Below, piece by piece: positions 50,272 through 59,424 of a stretch of DNA of 64,000 bases. Source of the DNA: Coriobacteriia bacterium (GTDB lineage Bacteria > Actinomycetota > Coriobacteriia > Anaerosomatales > JAAXUF01); NCBI GenBank assembly GCA_013336165.1, contig JAAXUF010000004.1, forward strand, positions 62,001-126,000, given 5' to 3'. The position numbers and the translations under genes are program-made. Under the pieces are notes generated by a model. That model searched no databases. It saw only the letters and a program-made list of their open reading frames with translations, and had not been told where the DNA came from. Position 1 is the stretch's first letter. Each line of letters opens with the position of its first letter.

Positions 50272-50590
50272 CGGCTACTCCCGTGTTCCTCGGCGGCCTC
50301 GTGAAGCTTGTGGCCATTACTCATGATAAGTCTACCTGACTCAGGCTCGCGTAGCGCTTAGCTTGGTTGAGACCGCCTCCCCGAGCGGTCTCAACACCTC
50401 CGGATAACGCTACTTACCTGCGGCGTTTCCAGGTTTGGCATCAATATCGCTGTTCACCGCTTCGGCCGCCGCCCACGCAACGCTAAGACTGCGGAATTGA
50501 CTCGGGCGGATCGGCACGGTTCAAGGTTCCGGCTGCGTCCGCCGAGTACGGCCTTGAGGCGTCTTAGTCCCCGGCGAAGGGCGCCCGCGA
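50272..50590. other. Divergent intergenic region with a large two-part hairpin
   Basis: 319 bases between nadE and the NlpC-like gene. A nested structure is present: GTAGCG-TTA (50351-50360) pairs with TAA-CGCTAC (50405-50413), and inside it GTTGAGACCGC (50366-50376) pairs perfectly with GCGGTCTCAAC (50385-50395) around an 8-base loop. No T-run follows on either side. Downstream, the plus strand is GC rich with further inverted segments. It could be a structured leader of the NlpC-like gene; I could not match it to a known riboswitch. Confidence 0.45.
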
Positions 50591-51262
50591 ATGGAGCACC
50601 TCAAGTCTGTACGACGGCCGGCGAGAATGCGCCGGCTCCTGTTTGTTCTCCCCCTCTTGGTGTCCGTTCTACTGGCCGGAGCAGTGATTCCGGCTCAAGC
50701 AATCACCCGCGATGAAGTGCTCGCCCGAGCCACATCGTGGGTCGATCGACAAGTCCGCTACAGCCAAACTTCCTATTTCGAAGGCTATCGGCAGGACTGC
50801 TCAGGCTTCGTCTCGATGGCCTGGGGCGCAGGAACCTCCTTCACCACGTACTCTATGAGTTCGTACTCGCAGCGCATCTCGAAAGACGAGCTTCAGCCGG
50901 GTGACGCCATCCTCACGAGCCCTGGGCACGCCCTCCTGTTTGCGGGCTGGCTCAACGACAGCCATAGCCAGTACGCCGCCATGGAAGAGTCGACGTGGGG
51001 CTATCCGGCTCAGTCGACCACCAAGAACTGGACCTTTGCCAGCGTCGCGCGCCGTTTCAACAACATCGAAGAACCCGCACCCGTAATCCAGCCTGTGGTG
51101 GCACCCGTGCCTGAGCCTGTTGCTGCGCCGCCTTCGTCGACGCCCACAGAAGCGGCGCCGATTGCTGTGAGCGGAGTGCGGTTGATCCCCGTGGTAGCCT
51201 CTCTTCCTCGATCGATGAGTGGCAACCCGACTGCGGACCTCGGGCCGCAAACGTTCTCTTAG
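50591..51262 (+). CDS. Secreted NlpC/P60-like cysteine hydrolase
   Basis: A 223-residue secreted protein. A signal peptide (MRRLLFVLPLLVSVLLAG from residue 13, ending near AQA at 37) is followed by a small papain-like domain with QDCSGFVSMAWG (Cys70) and LQPGDAILTSPGHALLFAGW (His113), typical of NlpC/P60 or related CHAP-like peptidoglycan hydrolases. The C-terminal 70 residues are Pro/Ala/Val rich and probably disordered or wall-spanning. Start could be the ATG at 50591 or at 50627. It may cleave wall peptides; the substrate is unproven. Confidence 0.72.
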   Translation: MEHLKSVRRPARMRRLLFVLPLLVSVLLAGAVIPAQAITRDEVLARATSWVDRQVRYSQTSYFEGYRQDCSGFVSMAWGAGTSFTTYSMSSYSQRISKDELQPGDAILTSPGHALLFAGWLNDSHSQYAAMEESTWGYPAQSTTKNWTFASVARRFNNIEEPAPVIQPVVAPVPEPVAAPPSSTPTEAAPIAVSGVRLIPVVASLPRSMSGNPTADLGPQTFS

Positions 51263-51263
51263 C

Positions 51264-51549
51264 CTACTTGAGTTCTAGCCACTTCGTGAGGAAGAGGTGC
51301 ACGACGACGATCATTGCCACGGCGATTGCCGAGACGGAGAGCATCGAGTCCCAAGTGAGCGCGAGTGTCACCAAGGCGATTACCACGACCAGAAGCGGCA
51401 TAAGAGTCATGACGACACGCGGCCAGTCTGGCCGGCCGGCCGAGCAGACTGTAGGCGATGGTTACGGCGACGACCAGGACGAGCCAGAAGGCCAAACCGA
51501 CGAGGAATGCGAATACGCGGTAGGGTTCGGGAATCATTTCGGTCTCCAT
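51264..51549 (-). pseudogene. Small multi-span membrane protein gene with a GGCC-repeat frameshift
   Basis: The frame from the ATG at 51549 encodes METEMIPEPYRVFAFLVGLA and a hydrophobic helix up to YSLLGRP, then becomes Arg/His-rich nonsense. Shifting frame at three tandem GGCC units (51430-51441) continues cleanly as DWPRVVMTLMPLLVVVIA and further membrane helices to HLFLTKWLELK and a stop at 51264. Removing one GGCC gives one uninterrupted protein of about 93 residues with roughly three membrane segments. The gene is either phase-variable, recently inactivated or affected by an assembly error. No family is recognised. Confidence 0.7.
51430..51441. repeat. (GGCC)3 tandem repeat inside the small membrane gene
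   Basis: Three copies of the tetranucleotide GGCC, exactly where the reading frame of the surrounding membrane protein breaks. A change of one unit shifts the frame, so copy number decides on or off. Confidence 0.85.
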
Positions 51550-51565
51550 GATGTAGATGAAACAA

Positions 51566-52735
51566 TCATCGGCCTAGTTGCTGTTCGGCTGACCACAGCA
51601 GCTGATACGTAAAACCAGTCAGCTCGGGCTGTAGAAGATCATCAAGCACGGCACCTGTGAAGAAGATCTGCGGTACCATTATCGACCTTCGGGGAAGCCG
51701 AAAGATCCCGGCACCTCCCAGCCCTGCCGTCTTGAACGCCCACTTGTCGATTCGATATGGAGGCTCGTTGGGGCGCAAACGCCGCATTACCGACTCGTTT
51801 TCGTCAAGCACATCTCGCACCTCAAGCACGTTGAATATGAAATACTTCTCACCCCCACAAACCACAGGTAAGAACTCTCCATACTTGGCAAGAAGCGGAC
51901 CAAGCGCTTTCGCAGCTCGCTCAGACATGGCAGGACAAAAGAAGCACGGAAAATCGGTCTTTTTGAGTTTTCGACGCCCTTCCCTCTCGAGTATCTCGCC
52001 CTCAAGCGGGTTCCATTTGTCAACAACGGATTCGCCGTTTTGGATCGAAAGCCGGACACTTGGGTCAGCGTCCGGAATGAGAAGTAGGGCCGCCGTTTCG
52101 ATGGACGACACCCACTCATAGATCTCAGCAATCGGTCTATCTGAGAGAGCAGGGGACGAGTCAAGACACCTCGATACCTGCCGCAAATCGGGCAGGCTAC
52201 AGCCGGCCCTTTCAAACTCGTGGACAGCATCTTCGGTAAGAAAGATAGCCGTCGGCATAGACGCCAGTCTGAAGATCCCGTTCTTCCCCACCAACCTATC
52301 ATCAAAGCAAAGCGATTGAACCTCGACGATCAAACCGCCCTCAAGTCGCACACTTGACCGGGATGGATCATATGCCTTCTCATTCAGAATGTTGGTAACA
52401 TTGAGTGCCCAATAGGCTTTTTCGCCTTGCACGTTCAGTCTCACAATCTGACCCCAGCGGCTCAGATACTTGGCCATTCGCCTGTGTATCTCATGATCGA
52501 AAACGAACACCCACGGAAATCGAACGGGATAGGTCTCGTGCCGACCTCCCGATCCGCCTATCGTTGATAGATACATCTTGGGCGATTTCCACGCCCCTAG
52601 CCTCTCACCGTCGAAGCTGCGGAAGCTCTCAAAGACATCGAACATCCCGTCATCATCCTCATCGACGGCCTGGAGCACTCGTCGATCGAAACGATCCGAT
52701 GGTTCCAGCACAAATACGCTCATCGAGTGGTGCAC
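51566..52735 (-). CDS. Duplicated DUF1629/Imm11-like protein
   Basis: A protein of about 389 residues made of two similar halves. Each has a core of beta strands followed by a GIFRL motif (NGIFRLASMPTAIFLTEDAVHEFERAG near residue 160; GAGIFRLPRRSIMVPQIFFTGAVLDDLLQPELTGFTYQLLW at the C-terminus), reminiscent of the Imm11/DUF1629 immunity family, whose members end in a tGfxf segment. I start at the GTG at 52735 because GAGGA lies upstream; TTG at 52741 and ATG at 52723 are alternatives. No toxin gene is adjacent. GC content appears lower than the flanks, suggesting transfer. Family assignment is by pattern only. Confidence 0.6.
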   Translation of the reverse strand: MHHSMSVFVLEPSDRFDRRVLQAVDEDDDGMFDVFESFRSFDGERLGAWKSPKMYLSTIGGSGGRHETYPVRFPWVFVFDHEIHRRMAKYLSRWGQIVRLNVQGEKAYWALNVTNILNEKAYDPSRSSVRLEGGLIVEVQSLCFDDRLVGKNGIFRLASMPTAIFLTEDAVHEFERAGCSLPDLRQVSRCLDSSPALSDRPIAEIYEWVSSIETAALLLIPDADPSVRLSIQNGESVVDKWNPLEGEILEREGRRKLKKTDFPCFFCPAMSERAAKALGPLLAKYGEFLPVVCGGEKYFIFNVLEVRDVLDENESVMRRLRPNEPPYRIDKWAFKTAGLGGAGIFRLPRRSIMVPQIFFTGAVLDDLLQPELTGFTYQLLWSAEQQLGR

Positions 52736-52798
52736 ATGCAATCCTCGCTCTGTCTGCCCCTAGAATCCGCCATTGCCCAGAATAGTCGACGCACAAAA

Positions 52799-53596
52799 CT
52801 ATAGTCTAGCGAAGAACTGGCCGTGCACCGCATCGGCGAGCTCGGCGGCGAATTTGCGGAGAGAGTCCAGATCGTCCTGGCGCCGGACGATCGCGCTGCC
52901 AACGACGACGCCATCGGCAATGCGGGCCACAAGCGCTGCCTGCCCGGGTGTTGAGACGCCAAAGCCTACGGCAACCGGCAGGGGCGTCGCGGCCTTGACC
53001 CGCACGACAAGATCGGCGAGTTCGCTAGGCAGGTCCGCTCGCTCGCCGGTGACGCCGGTGGTCGACACGCAGTAGACGAACCCGCGTGAAGCCTGGCCCA
53101 CTCGAGCGAGGCGCTCGGGGGTTGAGGTCGGCGCCGCCAAGAACACAGTGTCGATCCCGTCAGACGCGGCAAGCCACGGGCCGGCCATGTCGGGCGGCAG
53201 ATCCGGCACGATCACCCCGCCGATCCCGGCCCCCCTCATCGCCGATCCCACCGCGGGCATCCCCACGCGCATCAGCGGATTCAGGTACGTCATCAGCGCC
53301 ACGGGCGGCGCATCTGCACCTGCGGTCGCAATGAACTCGCCGGCCAGATCGATGGTCTCGGCGAGGCCGAAGCCGCCCGGGTTTGCGCTGCGTGCGACCT
53401 CGGCGGCTTCGCGGATGACCGGACCGTCGGCAAGCGGATCGGCATACGGCACACCGAGCTCGATGAGATCGGCGCCCGCCTCGGCAAGCGCACGCAGGGC
53501 CGCAAGCGATCCCGCACGGTCGGGATAGCCTCCCATGACGTATGCCACGAGCGCCGGCCGGCCGTGCGAGAACGCTCGCGCGAGACCCGGACTCAC
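52799..53596 (-). CDS. trpA: Tryptophan synthase alpha subunit
   Basis: A 265-residue TrpA that cleaves indole-3-glycerol phosphate to indole and glyceraldehyde-3-phosphate. The GTG at 53596 overlaps the trpB stop as GTGA; the same frame extends upstream but only as Arg-rich antisense-like sequence. Catalytic Glu is in [23 protein letters not shown] near residue 40 and Asp in [11 protein letters not shown] near residue 120. [18 protein letters not shown] and [15 protein letters not shown] form the phosphate site. It is the last gene of the trp operon. Confidence 0.95.
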   Translation of the reverse strand: MSPGLARAFSHGRPALVAYVMGGYPDRAGSLAALRALAEAGADLIELGVPYADPLADGPVIREAAEVARSANPGGFGLAETIDLAGEFIATAGADAPPVALMTYLNPLMRVGMPAVGSAMRGAGIGGVIVPDLPPDMAGPWLAASDGIDTVFLAAPTSTPERLARVGQASRGFVYCVSTTGVTGERADLPSELADLVVRVKAATPLPVAVGFGVSTPGQAALVARIADGVVVGSAIVRRQDDLDSLRKFAAELADAVHGQFFARL

Positions 53597-54819
53597 AGGC
53601 CGGCCTCGCGCACGATGTCGATGTCCTTGTCGCCGCGGCCCGAGACCGTGACCACGACTACGCCTTCCGGCCCAAGTTCGGCCGCAAGGCGAGGCAGGAG
53701 CGCAAGCGCGTGCGACGACTCGATGGCCGGGATGATGCCTTCCGTACGAGTGAGCTGCGAGAATGCCGCGAGCGCCTCGGCGTCGGTGACCGCTTCGTAG
53801 CGAACGATGCCTTCGTCCTTGAAGAACGCGTGCTCGGGTCCGACCCCCGGATAATCGAGCCCCGCCGAGATCGAATACGCCTCGAGGGGATTGCCGGCAT
53901 CGTCTTGGAGCAGGTAGCTGTAGAAGCCGTGGAGGATGCCCGGCGTGCCGAGCGACATCGATGCGCCGGTCCTGTCGGTATCCAGACCCAGCCCGGCGGC
54001 CTCCGCTCCGAACAGCAGCGGGCGCTTCTCGGCAGGCACCGTCGCCACGAATGGGTAGAGCGTGCCGATGGCGTTGCTGCCACCGCCGATACAGGCCACG
54101 ACAGCATCCACGCGCTCGACGTGCTTCTCGGCGAGCTGGGCGATGATCTCGGTGCCGATCACACTCTGGAAGTCGCGGACGATCATCGGGTATGGGTGCG
54201 GGCCGACGGCGCTGCCCAGCACATAGAACGTGTCCTCGACGCGCTCGACCCAGTGGCGCAGCGCGGCCGTGACGGCGTCGGACAGGGTGCCCTGGCCGTC
54301 GGCCACCGGGATGACCTCGGCGCCCAAGAGGCGCATCTTGTAGACGTTGAGCGACTGGCGGCGAATGTCCTCCGTGCCCATGAAGACGGCGCACTCGAGG
54401 TCCATGAGCGCGGCTGCGGTCGCGGTTGCGACGCCGTGCTGGCCTGCGCCTGTCTCGGCGATCACGCGCTTCTTGCCCATGCGCTTGGCGAGTAGGCACT
54501 GGCCAAGCGTGTTGTTGATCTTATGCGCCCCCGTGTGACACAGGTCCTCGCGCTTCAGATACACGGCCGCCAGGCCCACAGCCTCGGCGAGACGGTCTGC
54601 GCGGTAGAGCGGCGTGGCGCGGCCGACATAGTCGCGCAGCAACAGATCGAGTTCGGCAACGAATGCGGGATCGAGGCGAGCGGATTCATAGGCCGCGGTA
54701 AGCTCCTCGAGGGCGGGAACCACCGTCTCGGGCACGAAGCGCCCTCCGTACGGGCCGTAGAAGCCGGCTGCGTCCGGTCCCGAGTAGACGCTTCCGGCTG
54801 AGGGGAACAGCTCGCTCAT
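53593..54819 (-). CDS. trpB: Tryptophan synthase beta subunit (TrpB1)
   Basis: A 408-residue PLP enzyme that condenses indole with serine. Start is the ATG at 54819 ([13 protein letters not shown]) with GGAAGGAAGA upstream, overlapping the trpF stop by four bases. Motifs are [37 protein letters not shown] with the PLP lysine near residue 95, [32 protein letters not shown] and [10 protein letters not shown]. It is the classic form that pairs with TrpA, in contrast to the TrpB2-type gene three positions upstream. Confidence 0.96.
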   Translation of the reverse strand: MSELFPSAGSVYSGPDAAGFYGPYGGRFVPETVVPALEELTAAYESARLDPAFVAELDLLLRDYVGRATPLYRADRLAEAVGLAAVYLKREDLCHTGAHKINNTLGQCLLAKRMGKKRVIAETGAGQHGVATATAAALMDLECAVFMGTEDIRRQSLNVYKMRLLGAEVIPVADGQGTLSDAVTAALRHWVERVEDTFYVLGSAVGPHPYPMIVRDFQSVIGTEIIAQLAEKHVERVDAVVACIGGGSNAIGTLYPFVATVPAEKRPLLFGAEAAGLGLDTDRTGASMSLGTPGILHGFYSYLLQDDAGNPLEAYSISAGLDYPGVGPEHAFFKDEGIVRYEAVTDAEALAAFSQLTRTEGIIPAIESSHALALLPRLAAELGPEGVVVVTVSGRGDKDIDIVREAGL

Positions 54820-55460
54820 CGTGATTCTTCCTTCCGGTCGGCCGCACGCACGGCGGCACAAAGTGCACGCACTTTCTCAGGATCTTTGACGCCGGGCGAC
54901 GACTCGACACCAGAGGAGACGTCGACGGCGAACGGATGGAGCGCCGCGATGCACTCCCCCACGTTTCCGGCGTTCAGGCCGCCCGCAACATAGAAAGGAG
55001 CCCAACCGGGCAGCTCGCCGATGGTATGCCAGCTGAACGTTTGCGAGGTACCGCCCGCCTGCCCCGCCACATACGTGTCGAGAAGGAGTGCGTCAACGTG
55101 CCCCCGGTAGGGCTCCAGCTGGGCTGTATCGAACTCCGTGCCAACCCGAAACGCCTTCACGACGGACGCAGGCGCGACAGCGCAGTTCTCCGGCGACTCG
55201 TCCCCGGAGAACTGCACCGCCGAGAGGCCACACAGCGTTACAGCGCGTGCAACCTCCTCGGCAGGCGCGTTCACGAAGACGCCGACGCGTTCTACTGCGG
55301 GCGGCACCGCCGAGAAGATCTCGGCCGCGCGAAGCACGTCGACCTGCCGTGGCGAAGGCGCGAAGACGACGCCGATCGCGTCGGCTCCGGCCGCCACAGC
55401 AAGAGCGGCGTCCTCGGCGCGGGTGATCCCGCAGATCTTGATTCGCGTTCGGCGAGACAT
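54816..55460 (-). CDS. trpF: Phosphoribosylanthranilate isomerase
   Basis: A 214-residue TIM-barrel isomerase. The ATG at 55460 ([18 protein letters not shown]) has AGGAGAGGA upstream; the longer frame to 55661 overlaps trpB2 and is not homologous. Motifs are [11 protein letters not shown] with the catalytic Cys, [31 protein letters not shown] (catalytic Asp) and AGGLNAGNV with [19 protein letters not shown] for phosphate binding. It interconverts PRA and CdRP. The usual QLHG sequence reads QFSG. Confidence 0.94.
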   Translation of the reverse strand: MSRRTRIKICGITRAEDAALAVAAGADAIGVVFAPSPRQVDVLRAAEIFSAVPPAVERVGVFVNAPAEEVARAVTLCGLSAVQFSGDESPENCAVAPASVVKAFRVGTEFDTAQLEPYRGHVDALLLDTYVAGQAGGTSQTFSWHTIGELPGWAPFYVAGGLNAGNVGECIAALHPFAVDVSSGVESSPGVKDPEKVRALCAAVRAADRKEESR

Positions 55461-55491
55461 CGGGTCCTCTCCTGAGCCCCGGCTAGGGCTA

Positions 55492-56838
55492 TTATTCCGG
55501 CTCGCAGAGCGTCGAGCCGGCGGCGTAGTCGTAGTCGATGAGGCTTCCCGACAGGTACTGCTGGTAAGCTGACAGGTCGAAGTGGCCGTGACCCGACAGG
55601 CAGAACAGGATCGTCTTGTCCTCACCGGCCGCCTTTGCTGCGAGCGCCTCATCGATCGCAACGCGGATTGCGTGCGAGCTCTCGGGTGCGGGCAGAATGC
55701 CCTCGGCGCGGGCGAACTGCACCGCGGCGTCGAAGCATGCGACCTGATTCACCGCAACGGCCTCCATCTCGCCCTCGTGCATGAGCGCCGAAACCAGCTG
55801 AGAATCGCCGTGATAGCGAAGCCCGCCGGCGTGAATCCCCGCCGGCACGAAGTCGTGACCCAGCGTGTACATCATCATCTGTGGAGTCATGCCGGCCTCG
55901 TCGCCTAGATCGTAGCGGTACTCGCCGGCAGTGAGCGTCGGACACGCCTTGGGTTCAACAGCGAGCAAGCGCGTCTTGCTCTTGCCCTGCAGCCGGCGGT
56001 AGTAGTAGGGGAATGCGATGCCGGCGAAGTTGGAGCCGCCGCCGACGCAGGCAATAACGACATCAGGCTCGGCCTCGGCCATCTCCATCTGCAGAATCGC
56101 CTCTTGGCCGATGATCGTCTGATGCAAGCACACGTGGTTCAGGACGGAACCCAGCGCATAGTGCGTGCCGGGGTCCTTAAGGGCGACTTCGACAGCCTCT
56201 GAGATTGCGATGCCGAGCGAACCGGTCGACTCCGGGTTCATCTCAAGCACATGGCGGCCAGCGTCGGTAAGGTTTGTCGGCGAGGAGTGGACCGAGGCGC
56301 CGTAGGTCTCCATGAGGTTGCGGCGATACGGTTTCTGGTCGTAGGAGACCTTGACCATGAAGACCTCGACGTCGATGCCGTAAAGCGCACCGGCGATTGC
56401 GAGAGCGCTGCCCCACTGGCCGGCACCCGTCTCGGTGGAGATCTTCTTGATGCCCTCGAGTTTGTTGTAGTACGCCTGCGGAATGGCGGTGTTGGGCTTG
56501 TGCGACCCGGCAGGACTCACACCTTCGTACTTGTAGAAGATCTTGACGCCCTCGGGGAGGCCGAGGTCCTTCTCAAGCTGCAGCGCGCGGTTCAGCGGCG
56601 ACGGACGATACGTCTTGAACACATCGATGACCGCGCCCGGAATGTCGATGAACCTCTCCTGCGACACTTCCTGCATCACGCATTCCATCGGGAAGAGAAC
56701 CGAGAGCTGCTCGGCGGTGGCTGGGTTCCCGTCAGGTCCGAGCGACGGCGGAACCGGGTTGGGTAGATCCGGCTGGATGTTGTACCAAACCGTGGGGATG
56801 TCCTTCTCGTCGAGCATGAACCTTGTCCGGTCTGACAT
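55492..56838 (-). CDS. trpB2: TrpB2-type tryptophan synthase beta-like protein
   Basis: A 448-residue PLP enzyme of the TrpB2 branch, longer than TrpB1. Diagnostic features are the N-terminal WYNIQPDLPNPVPPSLGPDG, YRPSPLNRALQLEK, KYEGVSPAGSHKPNTAIPQAYY with the PLP lysine, STETGAGQWGSALAIA, VIACVGGGSNFAGIAFPYYY and ILFCLSGHGHFDLSAY. TrpB2 proteins can make tryptophan from free indole or phosphoserine and often do not bind TrpA. It lies between trpC and trpF in a complete trp operon that also has trpB1 and trpA. Confidence 0.94.
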   Translation of the reverse strand: MSDRTRFMLDEKDIPTVWYNIQPDLPNPVPPSLGPDGNPATAEQLSVLFPMECVMQEVSQERFIDIPGAVIDVFKTYRPSPLNRALQLEKDLGLPEGVKIFYKYEGVSPAGSHKPNTAIPQAYYNKLEGIKKISTETGAGQWGSALAIAGALYGIDVEVFMVKVSYDQKPYRRNLMETYGASVHSSPTNLTDAGRHVLEMNPESTGSLGIAISEAVEVALKDPGTHYALGSVLNHVCLHQTIIGQEAILQMEMAEAEPDVVIACVGGGSNFAGIAFPYYYRRLQGKSKTRLLAVEPKACPTLTAGEYRYDLGDEAGMTPQMMMYTLGHDFVPAGIHAGGLRYHGDSQLVSALMHEGEMEAVAVNQVACFDAAVQFARAEGILPAPESSHAIRVAIDEALAAKAAGEDKTILFCLSGHGHFDLSAYQQYLSGSLIDYDYAAGSTLCEPE

Positions 56839-56893
56839 GATTTCGAGCTCCTCTCGTAACTGATCGCCTAATGAATCGTCCGCCGTTGGTTAC

Positions 56894-57694
56894 CTATTCG
56901 ATCGCGGGCCATCGAGCAACGCCCGTCAACTCCTGCAACACGTCCTCCGGGTACTCCGCCCTCATCAACGTCTCGCCGACAAGAACCGCCTTCGCTCCCG
57001 CCCTCGCGGCAGCCTCAACATCAACTCGACCCTTAACTCCGCTCGCCGAGACCACCGTGGCCCCCGCGCGAACCGCTGCCGCGATCGTATCGCGTGCAGC
57101 ATCCGAGTCGACCACGAGTGTGTGCAGGTCGCGATTGTTGACGGCGATGATCTTCGCGCCTGCGGCCAGAGCGATCTGAAGTTCGGCTTCGTCGATGACC
57201 TCGACCAGCGGCGTGAGGCCGAGTGTCGCCGCCATGTCGATGTACTCGGCGATTCCGGTGCTGAGCACGCCCACCATGAGCAGGATCGCGTCGGCGCCAT
57301 GGCCGCGAGCGACGAACAACTGCACCGGGTCGACCACGAAGTCCTTACACAGCACCGGGATGTCGACCGCGTCCGCGATATCAGAGAGATCCGTGAAGCT
57401 GCCGCCGAACGATTCCGGCTCCGTCAGCACGCTGATAGCCGCTGCCCCACCGTCTTGGTAGTGCAGCGCCTGTTTGGACGCCTCGCAGTCCGGCGCGATC
57501 GCACCGGCGCTCGGCGAGGCCTTCTTCACCTCGGCGATGACGGCGACATCCGTGCGATCCCGCAGCGCCGCGGCAAAGTCGCGTACCGGGCGGCCGCAAC
57601 ATGCGAGACGCTCGCGGTCAGCCGCCGAGAGGCCGCCGAACTCGGCGGTGATCCGGGCGCTCCTGCGTGCGATCATGTCGGTGAGGAAGCTCAC
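56894..57694 (-). CDS. trpC: Indole-3-glycerol phosphate synthase
   Basis: A 266-residue TIM barrel that closes the indole ring from CdRP. Motifs are VIAEVKKASPSAGAIAPD near residue 53 with the catalytic Lys, AAAISVLTEPESFGGSF, VLCKDFVVDPVQLFVARGHGADAILLMVGVL, LVEVIDEAELQIALAAGAKIIAVNNRDLHTL and VSASGVKGRVDVEAAARAGAKAVLVGETLMRA. Its start overlaps the trpGD stop by four bases. Confidence 0.96.
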   Translation of the reverse strand: MSFLTDMIARRSARITAEFGGLSAADRERLACCGRPVRDFAAALRDRTDVAVIAEVKKASPSAGAIAPDCEASKQALHYQDGGAAAISVLTEPESFGGSFTDLSDIADAVDIPVLCKDFVVDPVQLFVARGHGADAILLMVGVLSTGIAEYIDMAATLGLTPLVEVIDEAELQIALAAGAKIIAVNNRDLHTLVVDSDAARDTIAAAVRAGATVVSASGVKGRVDVEAAARAGAKAVLVGETLMRAEYPEDVLQELTGVARWPAIE

Positions 57695-59424
57695 GCGGAC
57701 GCCCCCGCCGCGTCTGCGGCTGCGCGCTCAGCAGCGCCTAGGCGCTGCGAAGTCGCAACGAGCGCATCGAGCACGCCGACTGCACGTCCGGAGTCGATCG
57801 CTTCGCGCGCCAGCGCCACGCCCTCAGCAAGATCGGCGGCCTTGCCGGCTGCCAGGAGTGCGGCGGCGGCGTTCATGAGGACAACGTTGCGCCGAGGGCC
57901 GGCCTCGCCGCCGAGGATTGCCCGCGTGATCGCCGCGTTCTCGGCGGCATCTCCGCCCGCGAGATCGGCGAGCGTGCCACGCGGCAGGCCGACGGCTTCC
58001 GGCGTGACCTCGTAGGTGCGCACGATGCCGACGGCGATGTCGAACTCCGCAACCGTGGTGATCCCGCTCGCCGAGACCTCGTCCATGCCCGGGTGGCCGT
58101 TGACGACGAGCACCCGCTCGGCGCCTAGGCGACCGGCGACCTCGGCCATCAAGGGCGCGAGCTGCGGGTCGTATACGCCGAGCAGCTGGCGCTTGGCGCC
58201 GGCGGGATTGGTGAGCGGACCGAGGATGTTGAACACCGTGCGGATGCCGATCTCCTGGCGCGTCGGCCCCGCGTGCCGCATGCTCGCGTGCAGCGACTTA
58301 GCGAACAGGAAGCCGACACCTACCTCGTCGATGCAGCGCGCCACATCGGTTGCCGACAGCGAGATGTCGACCCCAAGCGCCTCGAGCACATCCGCACTCC
58401 CCGCCGCCGAGGAGACCGCGCGGTTACCGTGCTTCGCCACCGGAACGCCCGCGCCTGCGACCACGAAGGCAGTGGTCGTGGAGATGTTGAAGGTGTGCAG
58501 GCCGTCGCCGCCGGTCCCGCAGGTGTCGATGTAGCCGCGCACCGCGGGACGAACAGGCGTAGCGCACTCGCGCATTGCGCGAGCGAAGCCCACGATCTCG
58601 TCGACCGTCTCCCCCTTCATGCGCATCCCGGTGATGAGCGCACTGATCTGCGATGGCGTGGCCTGCCCGTCCATGATCTGCGTCATCACCACGTGCGCCT
58701 CGTCTTCGGAAAGCGAGGCCCCGGAGGCGACGCGAGCGATGGCGCCCGCTGCCGAGGTGATCTCGGCGGTTCCGGCGCTTGCACGCGCAGAGCCACCAAC
58801 GGCTGCGACAAGGCCTGGGGTACCGGACACCCCACTGGTCAGCGGTACTTCGCCTGCCATGTCGAGGAAGTTCGCGAACAGCTTCGCTCCCTCGGGCGAA
58901 AGAACGCTCTCGGGGTGGAACTGCGCCCCGAAGATCGGCAGCGTCTTGTGGCGCAGCGCCATCACGATGCCGTCGGGCGTGGTAGCCTGCACCTCGATCG
59001 CCTCCGCCGGGATTGACGCGGGATCCACACACAACGAGTGGTACCGCGTCGCCGTAAACGGATTCGGCACGCCTGCGAAGATGCCCTGCGCGTCGTGATG
59101 GATCTCGGCGGTCTTGCCATGCACGGGCTTGAGCGCGCGACATACGGTCGCACCATAAACCTCAGCTATACACTGATGTCCCAGGCAGATGCCGAGAAGC
59201 GGCACGCCCTCCTTCGCCGCAAGACGGATCACGTCGCGCGAGATCCCGGAGTCCGCAGGCGTTCCCGGGCCCGGTGAGATCACGATGCCGCGTGCGCCAA
59301 GCGCGAGTGCCTCCTGAGGCGTGATGGCGTCGTTGCGTCGCACCTCGACCGCCGAGCCAAGCGCGGAGAGAAGCTGGACGACGTTGTAGGTGAAGGAATC
59401 GTAGTTGTCGACAACGAGGATCAT
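57691..59424 (-). CDS. trpGD: TrpG-TrpD fusion: anthranilate synthase glutaminase and phosphoribosyltransferase
   Basis: A 577-residue fusion. The N-terminal class I amidotransferase (about residues 1-195) has DNYDSFTYNVVQLL, PGPGTPADSGIS, LLGICLGHQCIAEVYG with the catalytic Cys, and the His/Glu pair in QFHPESVLSPEG. After a 40-residue Ala/Ser linker, the anthranilate phosphoribosyltransferase follows with GETVDEIVGFARAM, DTCGTGGDGLHTFNISTTTAFV, KHGNRAVSSAAGSADVLEALG and GIRTVFNILGPLTNPAGA. Start is the ATG at 59424, overlapping the trpE stop as ATGA; the longer frame to 59505 lies in trpE. Similar fusions occur in enterobacteria and some other lineages. Confidence 0.96.
   Translation of the reverse strand: MILVVDNYDSFTYNVVQLLSALGSAVEVRRNDAITPQEALALGARGIVISPGPGTPADSGISRDVIRLAAKEGVPLLGICLGHQCIAEVYGATVCRALKPVHGKTAEIHHDAQGIFAGVPNPFTATRYHSLCVDPASIPAEAIEVQATTPDGIVMALRHKTLPIFGAQFHPESVLSPEGAKLFANFLDMAGEVPLTSGVSGTPGLVAAVGGSARASAGTAEITSAAGAIARVASGASLSEDEAHVVMTQIMDGQATPSQISALITGMRMKGETVDEIVGFARAMRECATPVRPAVRGYIDTCGTGGDGLHTFNISTTTAFVVAGAGVPVAKHGNRAVSSAAGSADVLEALGVDISLSATDVARCIDEVGVGFLFAKSLHASMRHAGPTRQEIGIRTVFNILGPLTNPAGAKRQLLGVYDPQLAPLMAEVAGRLGAERVLVVNGHPGMDEVSASGITTVAEFDIAVGIVRTYEVTPEAVGLPRGTLADLAGGDAAENAAITRAILGGEAGPRRNVVLMNAAAALLAAGKAADLAEGVALAREAIDSGRAVGVLDALVATSQRLGAAERAAADAAGASA

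Noticed and set aside
50414-50590. Possible ydaO-type cyclic-di-AMP riboswitch before the NlpC-like gene
   Set aside because: Such genes often carry one, but I could not align the conserved core segments. Kept only as an unexplained structured region.
51268-51612. 114-codon plus-strand frame over the small membrane gene
   Set aside because: Composition is Thr/Glu rich without a ribosome binding site; the minus strand holds coherent membrane helices across the GGCC repeat.
53597-54499. Long in-frame N-terminal extension of trpA
   Set aside because: The extra 300 residues are an Arg-rich out-of-frame reading of trpB. A GTG overlapping the trpB stop gives a normal-length TrpA.
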